Shown here one piece after another: positions 1-9,048 of a DNA stretch of 64,000 nt (positions within the stretch are counted from its first letter, which is position 1; every line of letters starts with the position of its first letter). Origin of the DNA: Bacillus tuaregi (GTDB lineage Bacteria; Bacillota; Bacilli; Bacillales; Cytobacillaceae). Both the position numbers and the translations under genes were made by a program. A model generated the notes under the pieces. It was not told where the DNA came from and did not search any database. It was given only the letters and a program-made list of their open reading frames with translations. The stretch is from the NCBI RefSeq assembly GCF_900104575.1, contig NZ_LT629731.1, positions 196,205 to 260,204 on the forward strand. The letters run 5' to 3'.

Positions 1-105
1 CATTCCATATACGCCAAGCTCCTGGAACGTTTTTAAATCTGCTTGAATACCGGCACCGCCGCTTGTATCAGAGCCGGCTATCGTTAAAGCCTTTTTCAAA
101 GTCAT
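1..105 (-). CDS. thiD: Hydroxymethylpyrimidine/phosphomethylpyrimidine kinase, N-terminal part
   Basis: The reverse strand encodes 35 residues beginning [20 protein letters not shown] and running off the window edge. The [17 protein letters not shown] segment is the substrate-binding start of ThiD-type kinases, which phosphorylate HMP and HMP-P in thiamine biosynthesis. Two ATG codons lie in tandem (108 and 105). The second is preferred because it lies seven bases after a GGAGG site. Only the N-terminus is visible, so a pyridoxine-kinase paralogue of the same family cannot be excluded. Confidence 0.8.
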   Translation of the reverse strand, partial: MTLKKALTIAGSDTSGGAGIQADLKTFQELGVYGM

Positions 106-325
106 CATTATTCCTCCCATGCTGTAAAGTTTGCTTCGAGCAAGCTGTCTGACAAGGGACCAGTGTGTGCCAAACCTGCTAACTTTCGACAAAATGCCAT
201 AAATTTTTATCCTTTCCTTCAGCGAAGGATTTTACCTATTCATTATAACAATAAATTGCCCAGGGACAATCATTCCCATGCTATTTATTAACGTTTTAAA
301 TAAGTGAGAAAACTTATGAATAACA

Positions 326-338
326 GTGAAATGTTCAC
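326..338. promoter_or_regulatory. Perfect 13-bp palindrome GTGAA-ATG-TTCAC in the thiD-fdhD gap
   Basis: This lies in the 494-bp AT-rich gap (106-599) between the divergent thiD and fdhD genes. It is a perfect inverted repeat with a three-base centre, and a second six-base inverted repeat (ATAAGT/ACTTAT, about 302-316) lies just before it. It looks like a dimeric repressor or activator site. It does not match the Bacillus Fnr box (TGTGA-N6-TCACA), so the cognate protein is unknown. No riboswitch was recognised in this gap. Confidence 0.3.
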
Positions 339-521
339 AAGAAATTCATAAATGCCATTTTTATGGTGATAAAAGTTACTGTCCGGGCAGGAAAATGGGA
401 TTAGGATAGTGGTATGGGATTCCTTTAAAGCATCTATACACTATTACAAAATAATAAGGTATGGAATCTAATAGATAAATAGGAACCCTGGTAATTGACT
501 ATATCTTATAGGTTAAGTGAA

Positions 522-535
522 TGAAAGCGTTTTAC
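522..535 (+). promoter_or_regulatory. Possible CcpA cre site upstream of fdhD
   Basis: TGAAAGCGTTTTAC matches 12 of 14 positions of the Bacillus cre consensus TGWAANCGNTNWCA; the last two bases differ. It lies 65 bases before the fdhD start codon, where it could place the formate dehydrogenase genes under carbon catabolite control. The match is partial, so it is tentative. Confidence 0.3.
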
Positions 536-599
536 TTTTTATAAGCGGCTAAAGGGGTAACCCATTTCATTTGAAAAATGAATGAAAGAGGTGAGGGGA

Positions 600-1376
600 A
601 TGCACAGAAAGAGTTGTCCTGAGGAATATCCGATTACGCTTATTGTAAATGGATATGAGGTGGCAGTATTTCAATTAACCAATCAGGATTTAGAGGACTG
701 GGCTTATGGCTATATGTACTCTGAGGGCTTGATCGAACATAGGGATGATATTCAGTCGCTTCAAATCGATTCGGATTTTGGAGCGATTCGTGTTGTGTTA
801 GACAATGCATTCGATGCTGAGAAAATGCTTACGAAGAAAAAGCATTATACGGCAGGCTGTGGAAGAGGAGTAACCTTCTTTTCCATGACAGATGTCAAAA
901 CCTTCTCGAAGGTTCAGAGTCAAAAAACATATAGGCTGAGTGTTTTACTAAAAAAACGGGCGGAATTTGCCAAAAATTCCCCCCTTTATATAGAAACAGG
1001 CGGCATGCATGGAGCTTGTATCGTCCATGAAGACGGAGAAATGGTGATTCGTGAGGATATCGGGCGCCATAATGCAGTCGACAAGGTCATTGGTCATGGT
1101 ATTAGACAGGGATTAGATCCAAAGAATTTAGTCCTGTTGACGACCGGAAGAGTATCCTATGAAATGCTTTCGAAGGCTGCTAAATTTGGTTTTTCCATTA
1201 TTGGCTCTAGGACGGCGGCAACAAAGCAGGCCATCCAGCTGGCTAAATATTTAAATATCGAGCTAGTCGGTTATCTACGAGGCAAAATGGCGATTGTCTA
1301 TACATCAAAGGGCAGGGTTATTGATGATGTGACAGAGCAGGTGGGTACTCAACCTAATCTAAGGGTTCTACCATAA
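600..1376 (+). CDS. fdhD: Formate dehydrogenase sulfurtransferase FdhD
   Basis: This 258-residue protein belongs to the FdhD family, which passes sulfur from IscS to the molybdenum cofactor of formate dehydrogenases and is needed for their activity. Family features are the EYPITLIVNGYEVAV start, the SEGLI segment and the GRVSYEMLSKAAKFG region near residues 190-205. The usual CxxC-type motif has a single cysteine here (TAGCGRGVTFF), a variant to note. ATG 600 is chosen over the in-frame ATG 582 because a GAGGTGA site ends five bases before it. The gene lies directly upstream of the formate dehydrogenase structural genes on the same strand, the usual partner arrangement. Confidence 0.85.
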   Translation: MHRKSCPEEYPITLIVNGYEVAVFQLTNQDLEDWAYGYMYSEGLIEHRDDIQSLQIDSDFGAIRVVLDNAFDAEKMLTKKKHYTAGCGRGVTFFSMTDVKTFSKVQSQKTYRLSVLLKKRAEFAKNSPLYIETGGMHGACIVHEDGEMVIREDIGRHNAVDKVIGHGIRQGLDPKNLVLLTTGRVSYEMLSKAAKFGFSIIGSRTAATKQAIQLAKYLNIELVGYLRGKMAIVYTSKGRVIDDVTEQVGTQPNLRVLP

Positions 1377-1411
1377 AAAGGGTTTTACCATAAATAGGTT
1401 TTACCATAAGA
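1363..1411 (+). repeat. 17-bp tandem repeat over the fdhD stop codon
   Basis: There are three near-identical copies of GGGTTTTACCATAAATA, at 1363-1379, 1380-1396 and 1397-1411 (the last shortened). The first copy contains the fdhD TAA stop. This is probably local slippage; no function is assigned. Confidence 0.6.
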
Positions 1412-1464
1412 GGTTCTATTGTAACTACTACTATGAGGTACATCAAGTTAGGGGGAAAAGAAGC

Positions 1465-4440
1465 ATGGAAGTAACCAGAAGGCAGTTTCTAAAGATATCT
1501 GGTGCCATGGCAGCAACGTTGGCAGTTGTTGAGCTTGGGTTTGATGATAAACAAGCAAAAGCGGCTTCAGGCTCATTTAAAATTGCTGAATTAACACCAA
1601 CACCAACCATTTGTCCATATTGTTCAGTTGGTTGCGGCATACTTGTATATGCAAGCAAGGATGATGTGATTTACACAGAGGGTGACCCTGATCATCCTAT
1701 CAATGAAGGGACCCTTTGCAGTAAAGGGACAACCATTCGTCAGTTATACACAACAGAGAAGCGGATTACAACACCATTGTACCGCGCACCAGGCAGTGAC
1801 AAATGGGAAGAAGTAGATTGGGAGTTTGCTTACGAGAAGGTCGTAAAAAATATTAAAGAATCACGTGACAGAGGCATGATCCATCAAGAAAATGGTGTTG
1901 TGGTCAATCGTTTAGATAATATTGCATATCTTGGCGGAGCAGCACTAGATAATGAAGAATGTCATTTAAATCATAAATTATTCCGTGCTGGTTTAGGGTT
2001 ATCCTTTATTGAGCACCAGGCCCGAATATGACATAGCTCAACGGTTGCCGGTCTGGCACCTACATTTGGTCGTGGCGCAATGACAAACCACTGGAATGAT
2101 CTTCAATATGCAGATGTTTTATTAGTTTTAGGTTCGAATCCAGCTGAAAACCATCCGATTAGCTTCAGATGGATTTCAAAGGCACAGGAGAAGGGAGCCA
2201 AGCTGATTACGATTGACCCGCGTTACACAAGAACAGCGCAAATGTCTGATATTTATGGTCAGCTTCGTTCAGGCTCAGATATTCCGTTTGTGGGCGGGAT
2301 GATTAACTATATTATTGAAAACAATCTTTATCATCAAGAATATGTTGCAAACTATACGAATGCAGCCTTGATTGTCGATGACAGCTTCTCCTTTGAGGAT
2401 GGAATGTTCAGCGGCTATGATGAAAAAACAAGAAAATATGATAAGACAAAATGGGCCTATAAATTGGATGAGGAAGGCAATGTTCTAAAGGATCCAACGT
2501 TACAGGACCCACGCTGTGTATTCCAGCTAATGAAAAAGCATTATTCACGCTATGATGTGGACACGGTTATTGGCATTACAGGTACTGACAAAGAGACGTA
2601 TTTAAAGGTATGTGAAATCTTTGCGGCATCAGGAGAAGTAGGTAAAGCAGGTACGATCCTTTATGCAATGGGTGGAACACAGCATACAGTTGGTTCGCAA
2701 AATATCCGTATCTATGCCATTCTGCAATTATTGTTAGGAAATATTGGAATCTCTGGCGGCGGTGTGAACGCACTTCGCGGTGAATCAAACGTTCAAGGCT
2801 CAACAGACTTTGGACTTCTTTATCATAACGTACCAGGCTATATGGACGTACCAACATCAAATGATACAACATACCAAGCGTTCCTAGATCGGATTACGCC
2901 GAAGTCAGGTTTTAAAACAAATAACCCTAAGTTTTTCACCAGTATGCTGAAATCATTCTACGGGGATAGTGCAACGGCTGAAAATGAATTCGGCTATCAC
3001 TATATGCCAAAAATTGCAGCAGGTAGAAACTATTCTTATTTAAGATTATTTGATTCTATGTTTAATAAAGAGCTGGAAGGCTTAATCCTGTATGGTTCTA
3101 ATCCAGTTGTGGGTGGACCAAACTCAGGTCAGTCACAAAAGTCATTAGCCAATCTTAAATGGATGGTTGCCATTGACTTGATGGAAACAGAAACCTCTGC
3201 ATTCTGGCAAAAAGAAGCAGGTTCTGACCCAGCATCGATTCAAACAGAGGTTATTTTCCTACCAGCATGTTCTTCCTATGAAAAAGACGGCTCTGTAACA
3301 AACTCAGGCCGCTGGATGCAGTATCGCTGGCAGGCGCTTCCGCCAAAAGGCCATTCAAAGGCTGACTTAGAAATTACACATGAAATTGCTGTTCGTCTGA
3401 AAGAGGCCTATGCCAATAGTACAAAGCCTGCAGATACACCTATGAAGGCATTGACTTGGAATTATGGCCCAGGACATCACCCTGATATTGATTTAGTTTG
3501 TCGTGAAATTAATGGCTATGATGCAGTAACGAAACAGCAGATTAATGGCTTTGGAAACCTAAAGGAAGACGGCTCAACGGTTTGTGGTAACTGGATTTAC
3601 TGCGGCTTCTACCCGGAATCTGGTAACCTATCAAAACGCCGTGATAACAAGAATGAAGGTATGAGTAACTTCTTAAATTGGTCCTATGCATGGCCAATGA
3701 ACAGACGTATTCTTTATAACCGTGCAAGTGCTGACCTTAATGGTAAGGCTTGGAACTCTCATCGTGTGGGTATTGAGTGGGATGCCCTGCAAGGAAAATG
3801 GACCGGCTATGATGTACCAGACTTTGCTGCGACAAAAGGTCCGGATGATCCGACCTTTAATGATCCATTCATCATGCAGGAGACAGGAAAAGGAGATTTA
3901 TTCTCAGCTAAAATGAATGAGGGTCCATTCCCTGAGCATTATGAGCCATGGGAATACCCATTAGATAATCAAATCTCTAAAACTCAATTTAATCCAGCCG
4001 TTCAATTTGGGGAAAAGAAACTAGAAGCAAAAGGTGAATTTGAGAAATTCCCGATTATTGCCACAACCTACCGTGTATCTGAGCACTGGCAGACAGGCTC
4101 GATGACACGAAATGTTCCATGGCTTGCAGAGCTTGTTCCACATATGTTCATTGAAATCAGTGAGGAATTAGCGAAGGAAAAGGGCATCTCGAATAAGGAT
4201 AAAGTAATGGTTTCATCTGCTCGTGGTGAAATTGAGGCCTATGCAATGGTAACGAAACGCTTTAAGCCATTTAAGCTAAAAGGAAAAACCGTTCACCATA
4301 TTGGTATGCCATGGCAGTTCGGCTATAAAGGAATTGCAACAGGTGCTTCTGCCAACAGGATAACTCCACATATTGGGGATGCTAACTCGTTTATCCCTGA
4401 ATATAAAGCGTTCCTTTGTGATGTAAGGAGGGCGAAATAA
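1465..4440 (+). CDS. fdhA: Selenocysteine-containing formate dehydrogenase, catalytic (alpha) subunit
   Basis: This is one 991-residue gene read through an in-frame UGA at 2029-2031 (Sec189). Reading on gives HQARI-U-HSSTVAGLAPTFGRGAMTNHW, which matches the active-site loop of E. coli FdnG and FdoG. Length and domain order also match. It starts with a twin-arginine signal (TRRQFLK, then a hydrophobic stretch to about residue 33), so the folded enzyme goes to the outside of the membrane. Next comes a 4Fe-4S motif (CPYCSVGC...CSKG, residues about 51-90), then the molybdopterin oxidoreductase and dinucleotide-binding domains. It oxidises formate to CO2 at a bis-MGD molybdenum centre. The downstream fdhB start overlaps its stop by one base. 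Standard gene callers would split this into 1465-2031 and 2080-4440; it is not a pseudogene. Confidence 0.93.
2029..2060 (+). promoter_or_regulatory. Bacterial SECIS element with its UGA codon
   Basis: Directly after the UGA (2029-2031) lies a hairpin with stem GGU-(U)-GCC, apical loop GGUCU (2050-2054) and returning strand GGC-ACC (2055-2060). The bulged U and the GGUCU loop are the SelB recognition features of the E. coli fdhF SECIS. The loop starts at base 22 counted from the U of UGA, the same spacing as in E. coli fdhF. This directs selenocysteine insertion at residue 189. Confidence 0.9.
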
Positions 4441-5264
4441 TGGCTGATTATGTAAAATTTGTTGACGTAACCAAATGTGATGGCTGTCGTGCCTGTATGG
4501 TTGCCTGTAAAAACTGGAATGACCTCCCAGCAGAGCCTGAGGAATTCCAAGGCAGTATCCAGTCACATGAGAAGCTAACAGCTAATACTTGGAATATTAT
4601 TACCTATGATGAGCATGAAAGAAGTGACGGCAGCTTTGACTGGCTGTTCCGTCACGCTGCTTGCCTGCACTGTAATGTTGCGGGCTGTGAGAAGGCCTGT
4701 CCTGAGGATGCCATCAGCACGACGAAGTTCGGCTCAGTCGTCATTGACCATGACAAATGCGTGGGCTGCGGCTATTGTGTACAGGGCTGCTACTTTGATG
4801 TTATTCAGCTGGCTACCTACAAGGATAAGAAGGGGAAGGAATACCGCCTAGCCCAGAAATGTGACCTTTGTACAAGCCGTCTTGAAAATGGACTACAGCC
4901 TGCCTGTGTCACGGCTTGTCATACAGATTGTCTTGTATTTGATAAAAAGGAAGAAGTTCTTCGCGATGCGGAAGCCCGCTTAGCAAAGGTAAAAGAACGT
5001 TATCCAAACGCAAATATTTATAATCCGCAAGGAATTGACGGAACCAATACGATTTATCTTTTAGCAGAAAAGCCGTCAGTATACGGCCTTCCAGAGGATC
5101 CGCAGGCGAAGCTTTCGCAGGTAATTTGGAAGGATTGGGCACAGCCGTTAGGTAAGCTGGCAGTTGGTGCAACAACCTTTGGTGTGCTTAGTGCATTAGC
5201 TGTACAGGGTGCGCTGAAACTGAAGAATAGAGGAAAGGAAGGTGACGACCATCATGAAGGATAA
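4440..5264 (+). CDS. fdhB: Formate dehydrogenase iron-sulfur (beta) subunit
   Basis: This 274-residue ferredoxin-type protein carries four cysteine clusters (CDGCRACMVAC; CLHCNVAGCEKAC; CVGCGYCVQGC; CDLCTSR...CVTAC), as in FdnH/FdoH, enough for four 4Fe-4S clusters. These carry electrons from the catalytic subunit to cytochrome b. A hydrophobic segment near residues 236-258 is the single C-terminal membrane anchor typical of the family. Its ATG overlaps the fdhA TAA (TAATG), so the two are translationally coupled. It also overlaps the next gene by a few bases. Confidence 0.9.
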   Translation: MADYVKFVDVTKCDGCRACMVACKNWNDLPAEPEEFQGSIQSHEKLTANTWNIITYDEHERSDGSFDWLFRHAACLHCNVAGCEKACPEDAISTTKFGSVVIDHDKCVGCGYCVQGCYFDVIQLATYKDKKGKEYRLAQKCDLCTSRLENGLQPACVTACHTDCLVFDKKEEVLRDAEARLAKVKERYPNANIYNPQGIDGTNTIYLLAEKPSVYGLPEDPQAKLSQVIWKDWAQPLGKLAVGATTFGVLSALAVQGALKLKNRGKEGDDHHEG

Positions 5265-5997
5265 TATTATGCAGCTTGTCAGCATGATGAAGAACAAGGA
5301 AAAGCGAAAAATAAAAGATGGTAAGGTGAAACGATTCACCGTTCATTTCCAAATCTTTCACTGGGGATATGCGTTATCCTACTTTATCCTCTATTTAACA
5401 GGATTAGCGATGTACACGGAGTTCTTTGATTGGCTGTATATCTTATTCGGCGGACCAGCATACGCTCGTATCATCCATAGAATTGCAGCCGTAATCTTTG
5501 TGGTTATGCCAATCTATATGCTGATCTTTGATAGAAAGAGCATGTTCCATTGGTTAAAGAGTGCCTTTAAATGGGGCAAGCATGACATTAAGTATTTAAT
5601 GAACTTCCCATTTGATATGTTCGGCATGAAGGTAAAAAATCCACCGCAGGATTTCATCAGTGGCGGTGAAAAGCTAAACTCCTTAATGCAAATTGCCACC
5701 TTCTTTATGTTCGTTGCTTCAGGTGTTGTGATGTGGTTCCCAGGCTACTTCCCAGGATGGATGATTGACTGGTCATATCCGATGCACAATATTGCTTTAG
5801 GTTTATCACTAATGGTGGTAGTTGGTCATATTTATCTATCAAGTGCTAATCCTTCATCAAAGCCATCATTAGAAGGTATGGCAACTGGTTGGGTTTCTGA
5901 GGAATATGTGAAGCACCATCACGAAAACTGGTATAACGAAATCGTTGAAGAAGATAAAAAGCTAGATGGTGAAAATAAACCACCAAAAGGTGCATAA
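5254..5997 (+). CDS. fdhC: Formate dehydrogenase cytochrome b (gamma) subunit
   Basis: This is a membrane protein of about 247 residues in the FdnI/FdoI cytochrome b556 family. Four hydrophobic segments are visible, and histidines in VHFQIFHWG, ARIIHRIA, PMHNIALG and VVGHIYL are candidate haem b ligands. It takes electrons from the beta subunit and reduces quinone. The ATG at 5254 is preferred (AAGGTGA eight bases before); an in-frame GTG at 5242 is the alternative. It overlaps the fdhB stop (5262-5264). The last gene of the structural operon, it is followed by a long palindromic terminator. Confidence 0.87.
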   Translation: MKDNIMQLVSMMKNKEKRKIKDGKVKRFTVHFQIFHWGYALSYFILYLTGLAMYTEFFDWLYILFGGPAYARIIHRIAAVIFVVMPIYMLIFDRKSMFHWLKSAFKWGKHDIKYLMNFPFDMFGMKVKNPPQDFISGGEKLNSLMQIATFFMFVASGVVMWFPGYFPGWMIDWSYPMHNIALGLSLMVVVGHIYLSSANPSSKPSLEGMATGWVSEEYVKHHHENWYNEIVEEDKKLDGENKPPKGA

Positions 5998-6048
5998 TAA
6001 ACCTATATCTAGTTAGCTTAGAAAGAGAATAAAGAAATTATGATAAAG

Positions 6049-6180
6049 AAAGCGAGGCTGACTCAGAAGAAAGTATAGTCAGACCCCCACAATACAATAT
6101 CTAGTAATCAGCCAGTCTCGGATGGTCTAGATATGTTCCTGTGTGGGGTCAGGCTAGCAAATGAGGCAGCCCGCTTTTTT
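6049..6180 (+). terminator. Very long palindromic terminator after the formate dehydrogenase operon
   Basis: The outer arms AAAGCGAGGCTG (6049-6060) and CAGCCCGCTTT (6167-6177) run into a T-tract. Inside lies a second imperfect inverted repeat of about 23 bp (6082-6104 with 6127-6150). The whole 130-base segment can fold into one long hairpin. The T-tract supports termination, and the extra length suggests a palindromic repeat element used as a terminator. Confidence 0.7.
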
Positions 6181-6213
6181 TGGTTCCTACAACTATTATG
6201 GGGTGAAAGATAG

Positions 6214-7011
6214 ATGAAAACAGAAATAATCAATCCAGAATACATGAAGCTTCAAGAGAAAATTACCGCCTTATATGAAGAGTGGATGAGAGCTCTATCA
6301 CAGCAAACGATTGTGAAAAAAGGGAAAATGGAGGGAAAGCAGTATCCGCTTCTTCCACAGGTTGAAGTAGAGTTTACTGAAAAGGATTATCATTCATTTT
6401 TACTGGGGCTTTTTGAAGTGGTAAAAGAAAATAAAGCGGAATTAATGGACGATTTAACTAGAATTGAAGCCTTGTTAGATGATGAAACATTAGAAAAATG
6501 GTTTAATGAAGCCATGATGGTCAATACGTATTATTTTGCTGATTGGGCTGAGAAAAACAACGTACCTGAGTGGTTGCCATTATTCGCGGCAGAGCATGCC
6601 GTTCGTCCCTATCTGCAAAAGGCAGCTCTAGAGCTTTCAGAGGAGCTTCCAAAGCAAGGACATCATGGCAGCTGCCCGTGCTGCGGTGAACCGGCACGTC
6701 TCGCTCTTATCAATAAGGATGGAAAAAAAGAGCTGCTTTGCCCGCGCTGTCATACGTCATGGGAGCAGAAGAAAATCGCCTGTGCCCACTGCGGCTCAGA
6801 TGCCCAGGGTGAGGTAGTGGTATTAAAGCTTGAAGAGGATGAGCGTGCGGAAATTTATGCATGCAAATCATGTAAAGGGTATACTAAAGTCATTGATAAA
6901 CGTAAGCTGATGGAAGTGCCAGCACCGGAAATCCTGGATCTACAAACGATCCATTTAGATTATATTGCACAGGAAAACGGCTATGGATTGATGGAGAACA
7001 ATAAGCATTAA
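6214..7011 (+). CDS. fdhE: Formate dehydrogenase accessory protein FdhE
   Basis: This 265-residue cytosolic protein has the FdhE hallmark of paired CxxC sites: CPCCGEPA, CPRCHTSW, CAHCGSDA and CKSCKGYTK in the C-terminal half, a rubredoxin-like metal-binding region. FdhE helps mature twin-arginine-exported respiratory formate dehydrogenases. The N-terminal half is helical and acidic. ATG with a nearby GGGGTG site. It is the first gene of the second, cofactor-related transcript and lies 13 bases before mobA. Confidence 0.85.
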   Translation: MKTEIINPEYMKLQEKITALYEEWMRALSQQTIVKKGKMEGKQYPLLPQVEVEFTEKDYHSFLLGLFEVVKENKAELMDDLTRIEALLDDETLEKWFNEAMMVNTYYFADWAEKNNVPEWLPLFAAEHAVRPYLQKAALELSEELPKQGHHGSCPCCGEPARLALINKDGKKELLCPRCHTSWEQKKIACAHCGSDAQGEVVVLKLEEDERAEIYACKSCKGYTKVIDKRKLMEVPAPEILDLQTIHLDYIAQENGYGLMENNKH

Positions 7012-7024
7012 GAGGTGAACAGAA

Positions 7025-7645
7025 GTGAAGACAACGGCAATCATCCTTGCAGGAGGAAAATCAAGCCGAATGGGGACGAACAAGGCCCTGCTTGAGCTAA
7101 ATGGAAAAACCGTCATTGAAGGAATCGTAGAAAGTCTACATAGAGTAGCAGATGAGCTTCTCCTTGTGACGAATACACCTAGTGACTACCAATTCCTGCA
7201 CCTGCCCATGACAGAGGACAAATGGAAGGGAATGGGACCTCTTGCCGGGATTGAGGCCGGTCTGTCTGCTTCAAAAACAGAGCATAACCTCATAGTTGCC
7301 TGTGATATGCCGTTTATTTCTGTTGAGCTAGGGCGGTATTTATTATCCTGCCTTGAGGAATACCAAGCAGCTGTTCCGGAGATATCCGGGCAGCTGCATC
7401 CGCTTTTTGCGGCGTATCGAAAGGATGTCTGCCCGGTGGTGAAAAAATCCCTCGAGGAAAACCAACTGCGTATCAGACACTTTTTACATAGTATTCATGT
7501 TAAAATAGTAAAGAATGATTTATTACAGTCACTAGGTCTTCAGGATGAGGAGCTTTACTTTTTTAATATGAATGACCGTGATGAATATGAAAGGGCTTTT
7601 ACCTTCATTCAGCAGAAGTCCTCCACTTCTGCATTTGGGAGATGA
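7025..7645 (+). CDS. mobA: Molybdenum cofactor guanylyltransferase MobA
   Basis: This 206-residue nucleotidyltransferase starts with GTG after an AGAGGTGAA site. The N-terminal loop AIILAGGKSSRMGTNKALL is the GTP-binding signature, and VACDMPF (about residues 96-102) supplies the metal-binding Asp. MobA joins GMP to molybdopterin to make the MGD form required by the formate dehydrogenase encoded upstream. No mobB partner follows. The next gene lies 160 bases away, across a dispersed repeat. Confidence 0.9.
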   Translation: MKTTAIILAGGKSSRMGTNKALLELNGKTVIEGIVESLHRVADELLLVTNTPSDYQFLHLPMTEDKWKGMGPLAGIEAGLSASKTEHNLIVACDMPFISVELGRYLLSCLEEYQAAVPEISGQLHPLFAAYRKDVCPVVKKSLEENQLRIRHFLHSIHVKIVKNDLLQSLGLQDEELYFFNMNDRDEYERAFTFIQQKSSTSAFGR

Positions 7646-7662
7646 ATGCAAAGGGGTCATAG

Positions 7663-7777
7663 GTTCAGCGGGGGGAAACAACGGCTGAATGAAGGTAAGC
7701 CTCCGGCGGATATCTCGGACTTTTACCGGAGCGAGCTCGGGTAAAAGTCCGGACGCAAATTCGACGAGCGAATTTGA
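7663..7777 (+). repeat. Three-hairpin dispersed element, copy 1 (upstream of moeA)
   Basis: Three hairpins in a row: TTCAGC/GCTGAA around a G-rich loop (7664-7689), a 12-bp perfect stem GGACTTTTACC/GGGTAAAAGTCC around GGAGCGAGCTC (about 7718-7752), and CAAATTCG/CGAATTTG (7757-7777). The conserved words CTCCGGCG, GAGCGAGCTC and TCCGGACGCAAATTCGAC recur at 19946-20070. It lies in the moeA leader. It could be a structured RNA or a palindromic mobile repeat; which one is not decided. Confidence 0.6.
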
Positions 7778-7808
7778 CTATGTCTAAAAAGATGGGTAGT
7801 GAGATACG

Positions 7809-9038
7809 GTGAAATTTTTTCAAGTCAAAACAGTAGAGGAAACCTTTTCTCTGATTGAGGAAATGATTAAGCCTTTAACGGAAACCGAAACGAGGCCTCT
7901 GTATGAAGCGCTTCATTACATATTGGCCGAGGATATAACGGTCAAGGAAAATGTGCCGGCCTTCCGTCGTTCCTCTGTGGACGGCTATGCGGTGAAGGCA
8001 AAGGATACCTTCGGGTCATCGGAAAATATGCCGGGCTTTCTAACGGTTGCCGGTGAAGTGAAGATGGGCGAACAGCCGGAAAAACCACTAGCGGACGGTG
8101 AAGCCATTTATGTGCCAACAGGCGGGATGCTACCAGATGCAAGTGATGCCGTAATGATGATTGAGCACTGTGAGGATTTAAGCGGGCTCTTGAATCTGTA
8201 TCGCCAGGTGGCACCAGGGGAAAATGTCATCTCGATTGGTGAGGACTTAAGGGAAGGTGAGCCGCTGTTATCAAAAGGCATGAAGCTGCGCTCGCAGGAG
8301 CTAGGTGCCTTGGCATCGCAGGGAATTACAGAGGTGCCGGTCTACCGAAAGCCTGTCATCGGTTATCTTTCCACCGGTGATGAAATTGTCCCAATTGAAA
8401 CAAAGGAGCTGAAGATTGGGCAGGTTCGTGATATGAATGGGATCACGATTGGCTCGCTTGTTTCCGAGTGGGGCTGTGAGTTTATTTATGGCGGCATTAT
8501 CGAGGACAGCCGTGAGGAGCTGGAAAGACAGGCGCAGGAAATGCTTGAGAAGGTTGACTGCTTGATCCTGTCAGGTGGAAGTTCGGTTGGTACGAAGGAT
8601 TATTCTGTTGATGTGATAGATTCCCTTGGGGAGCCGGGTGTGTTTGTTCACGGTGTTTCGATTAAGCCAGGGAAACCAACCATCCTTGCTTCGGCAAATG
8701 GTAAACCAATTATTGGTCTGCCGGGACATCCAGCATCAGCGATTGTCATTTTCCACTTATTCGGCAAGGCGATTTTACATAAGCTGCAGGGCTGGGTGCG
8801 AGAAGAGAAAAATCTCGCCAGAGCGATTGTCACTAAGAATTTGCCTTCCACACCGGGACGCAGTGATTACATACGAGCACGCCTCATCTATCAGGATAAT
8901 CAATGGTACGCTGAACCAATCATCGGAAAATCAAGCTTGATTTCGACGCTTGTTAAAAGTGAAGGCTTGATTGAAATCCCGTCACGGAGCGAAGGGGTTT
9001 TAAAAGGTGATCTTGTGACAGTCAGACTATTTGGGTGA
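7809..9038 (+). CDS. moeA: Molybdopterin molybdenumtransferase MoeA
   Basis: This 409-residue MoeA inserts molybdate into adenylylated molybdopterin. The four-domain family pattern is visible: FRRSSVDGYAVKA (residues about 53-65), the PTGGMLPDASDAVMMIEHCE segment, the core LSTGDEIV...GQVRDMNG...GSSVGTKDY, and the GKPTILASANGKPIIGLPGHP motif. GTG start at 7809, as no ATG lies near. The gene ends ten bases before the next moeA-type gene, so the two are co-translated. It serves the formate dehydrogenase upstream. Confidence 0.9.
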   Translation: MKFFQVKTVEETFSLIEEMIKPLTETETRPLYEALHYILAEDITVKENVPAFRRSSVDGYAVKAKDTFGSSENMPGFLTVAGEVKMGEQPEKPLADGEAIYVPTGGMLPDASDAVMMIEHCEDLSGLLNLYRQVAPGENVISIGEDLREGEPLLSKGMKLRSQELGALASQGITEVPVYRKPVIGYLSTGDEIVPIETKELKIGQVRDMNGITIGSLVSEWGCEFIYGGIIEDSREELERQAQEMLEKVDCLILSGGSSVGTKDYSVDVIDSLGEPGVFVHGVSIKPGKPTILASANGKPIIGLPGHPASAIVIFHLFGKAILHKLQGWVREEKNLARAIVTKNLPSTPGRSDYIRARLIYQDNQWYAEPIIGKSSLISTLVKSEGLIEIPSRSEGVLKGDLVTVRLFG

Positions 9039-9048
9039 GGTGACAGAC

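Noticed and set aside
106-300. TPP riboswitch in front of thiD
   Set aside because: The CTGAGA and related conserved words are not present; only a short TCCTTC/GAAGGA hairpin is seen.
2029-2031. In-frame TGA splitting the formate dehydrogenase gene, read as a nonsense mutation or pseudogene
   Set aside because: The residue context and the adjoining SECIS hairpin fit selenocysteine, and the frame stays intact and conserved to the end.
2131-2150. GGTTCGAATCC, a tRNA T-loop-like word
   Set aside because: It lies inside the fdhA coding region with no cloverleaf around it; it encodes GSNPAE.
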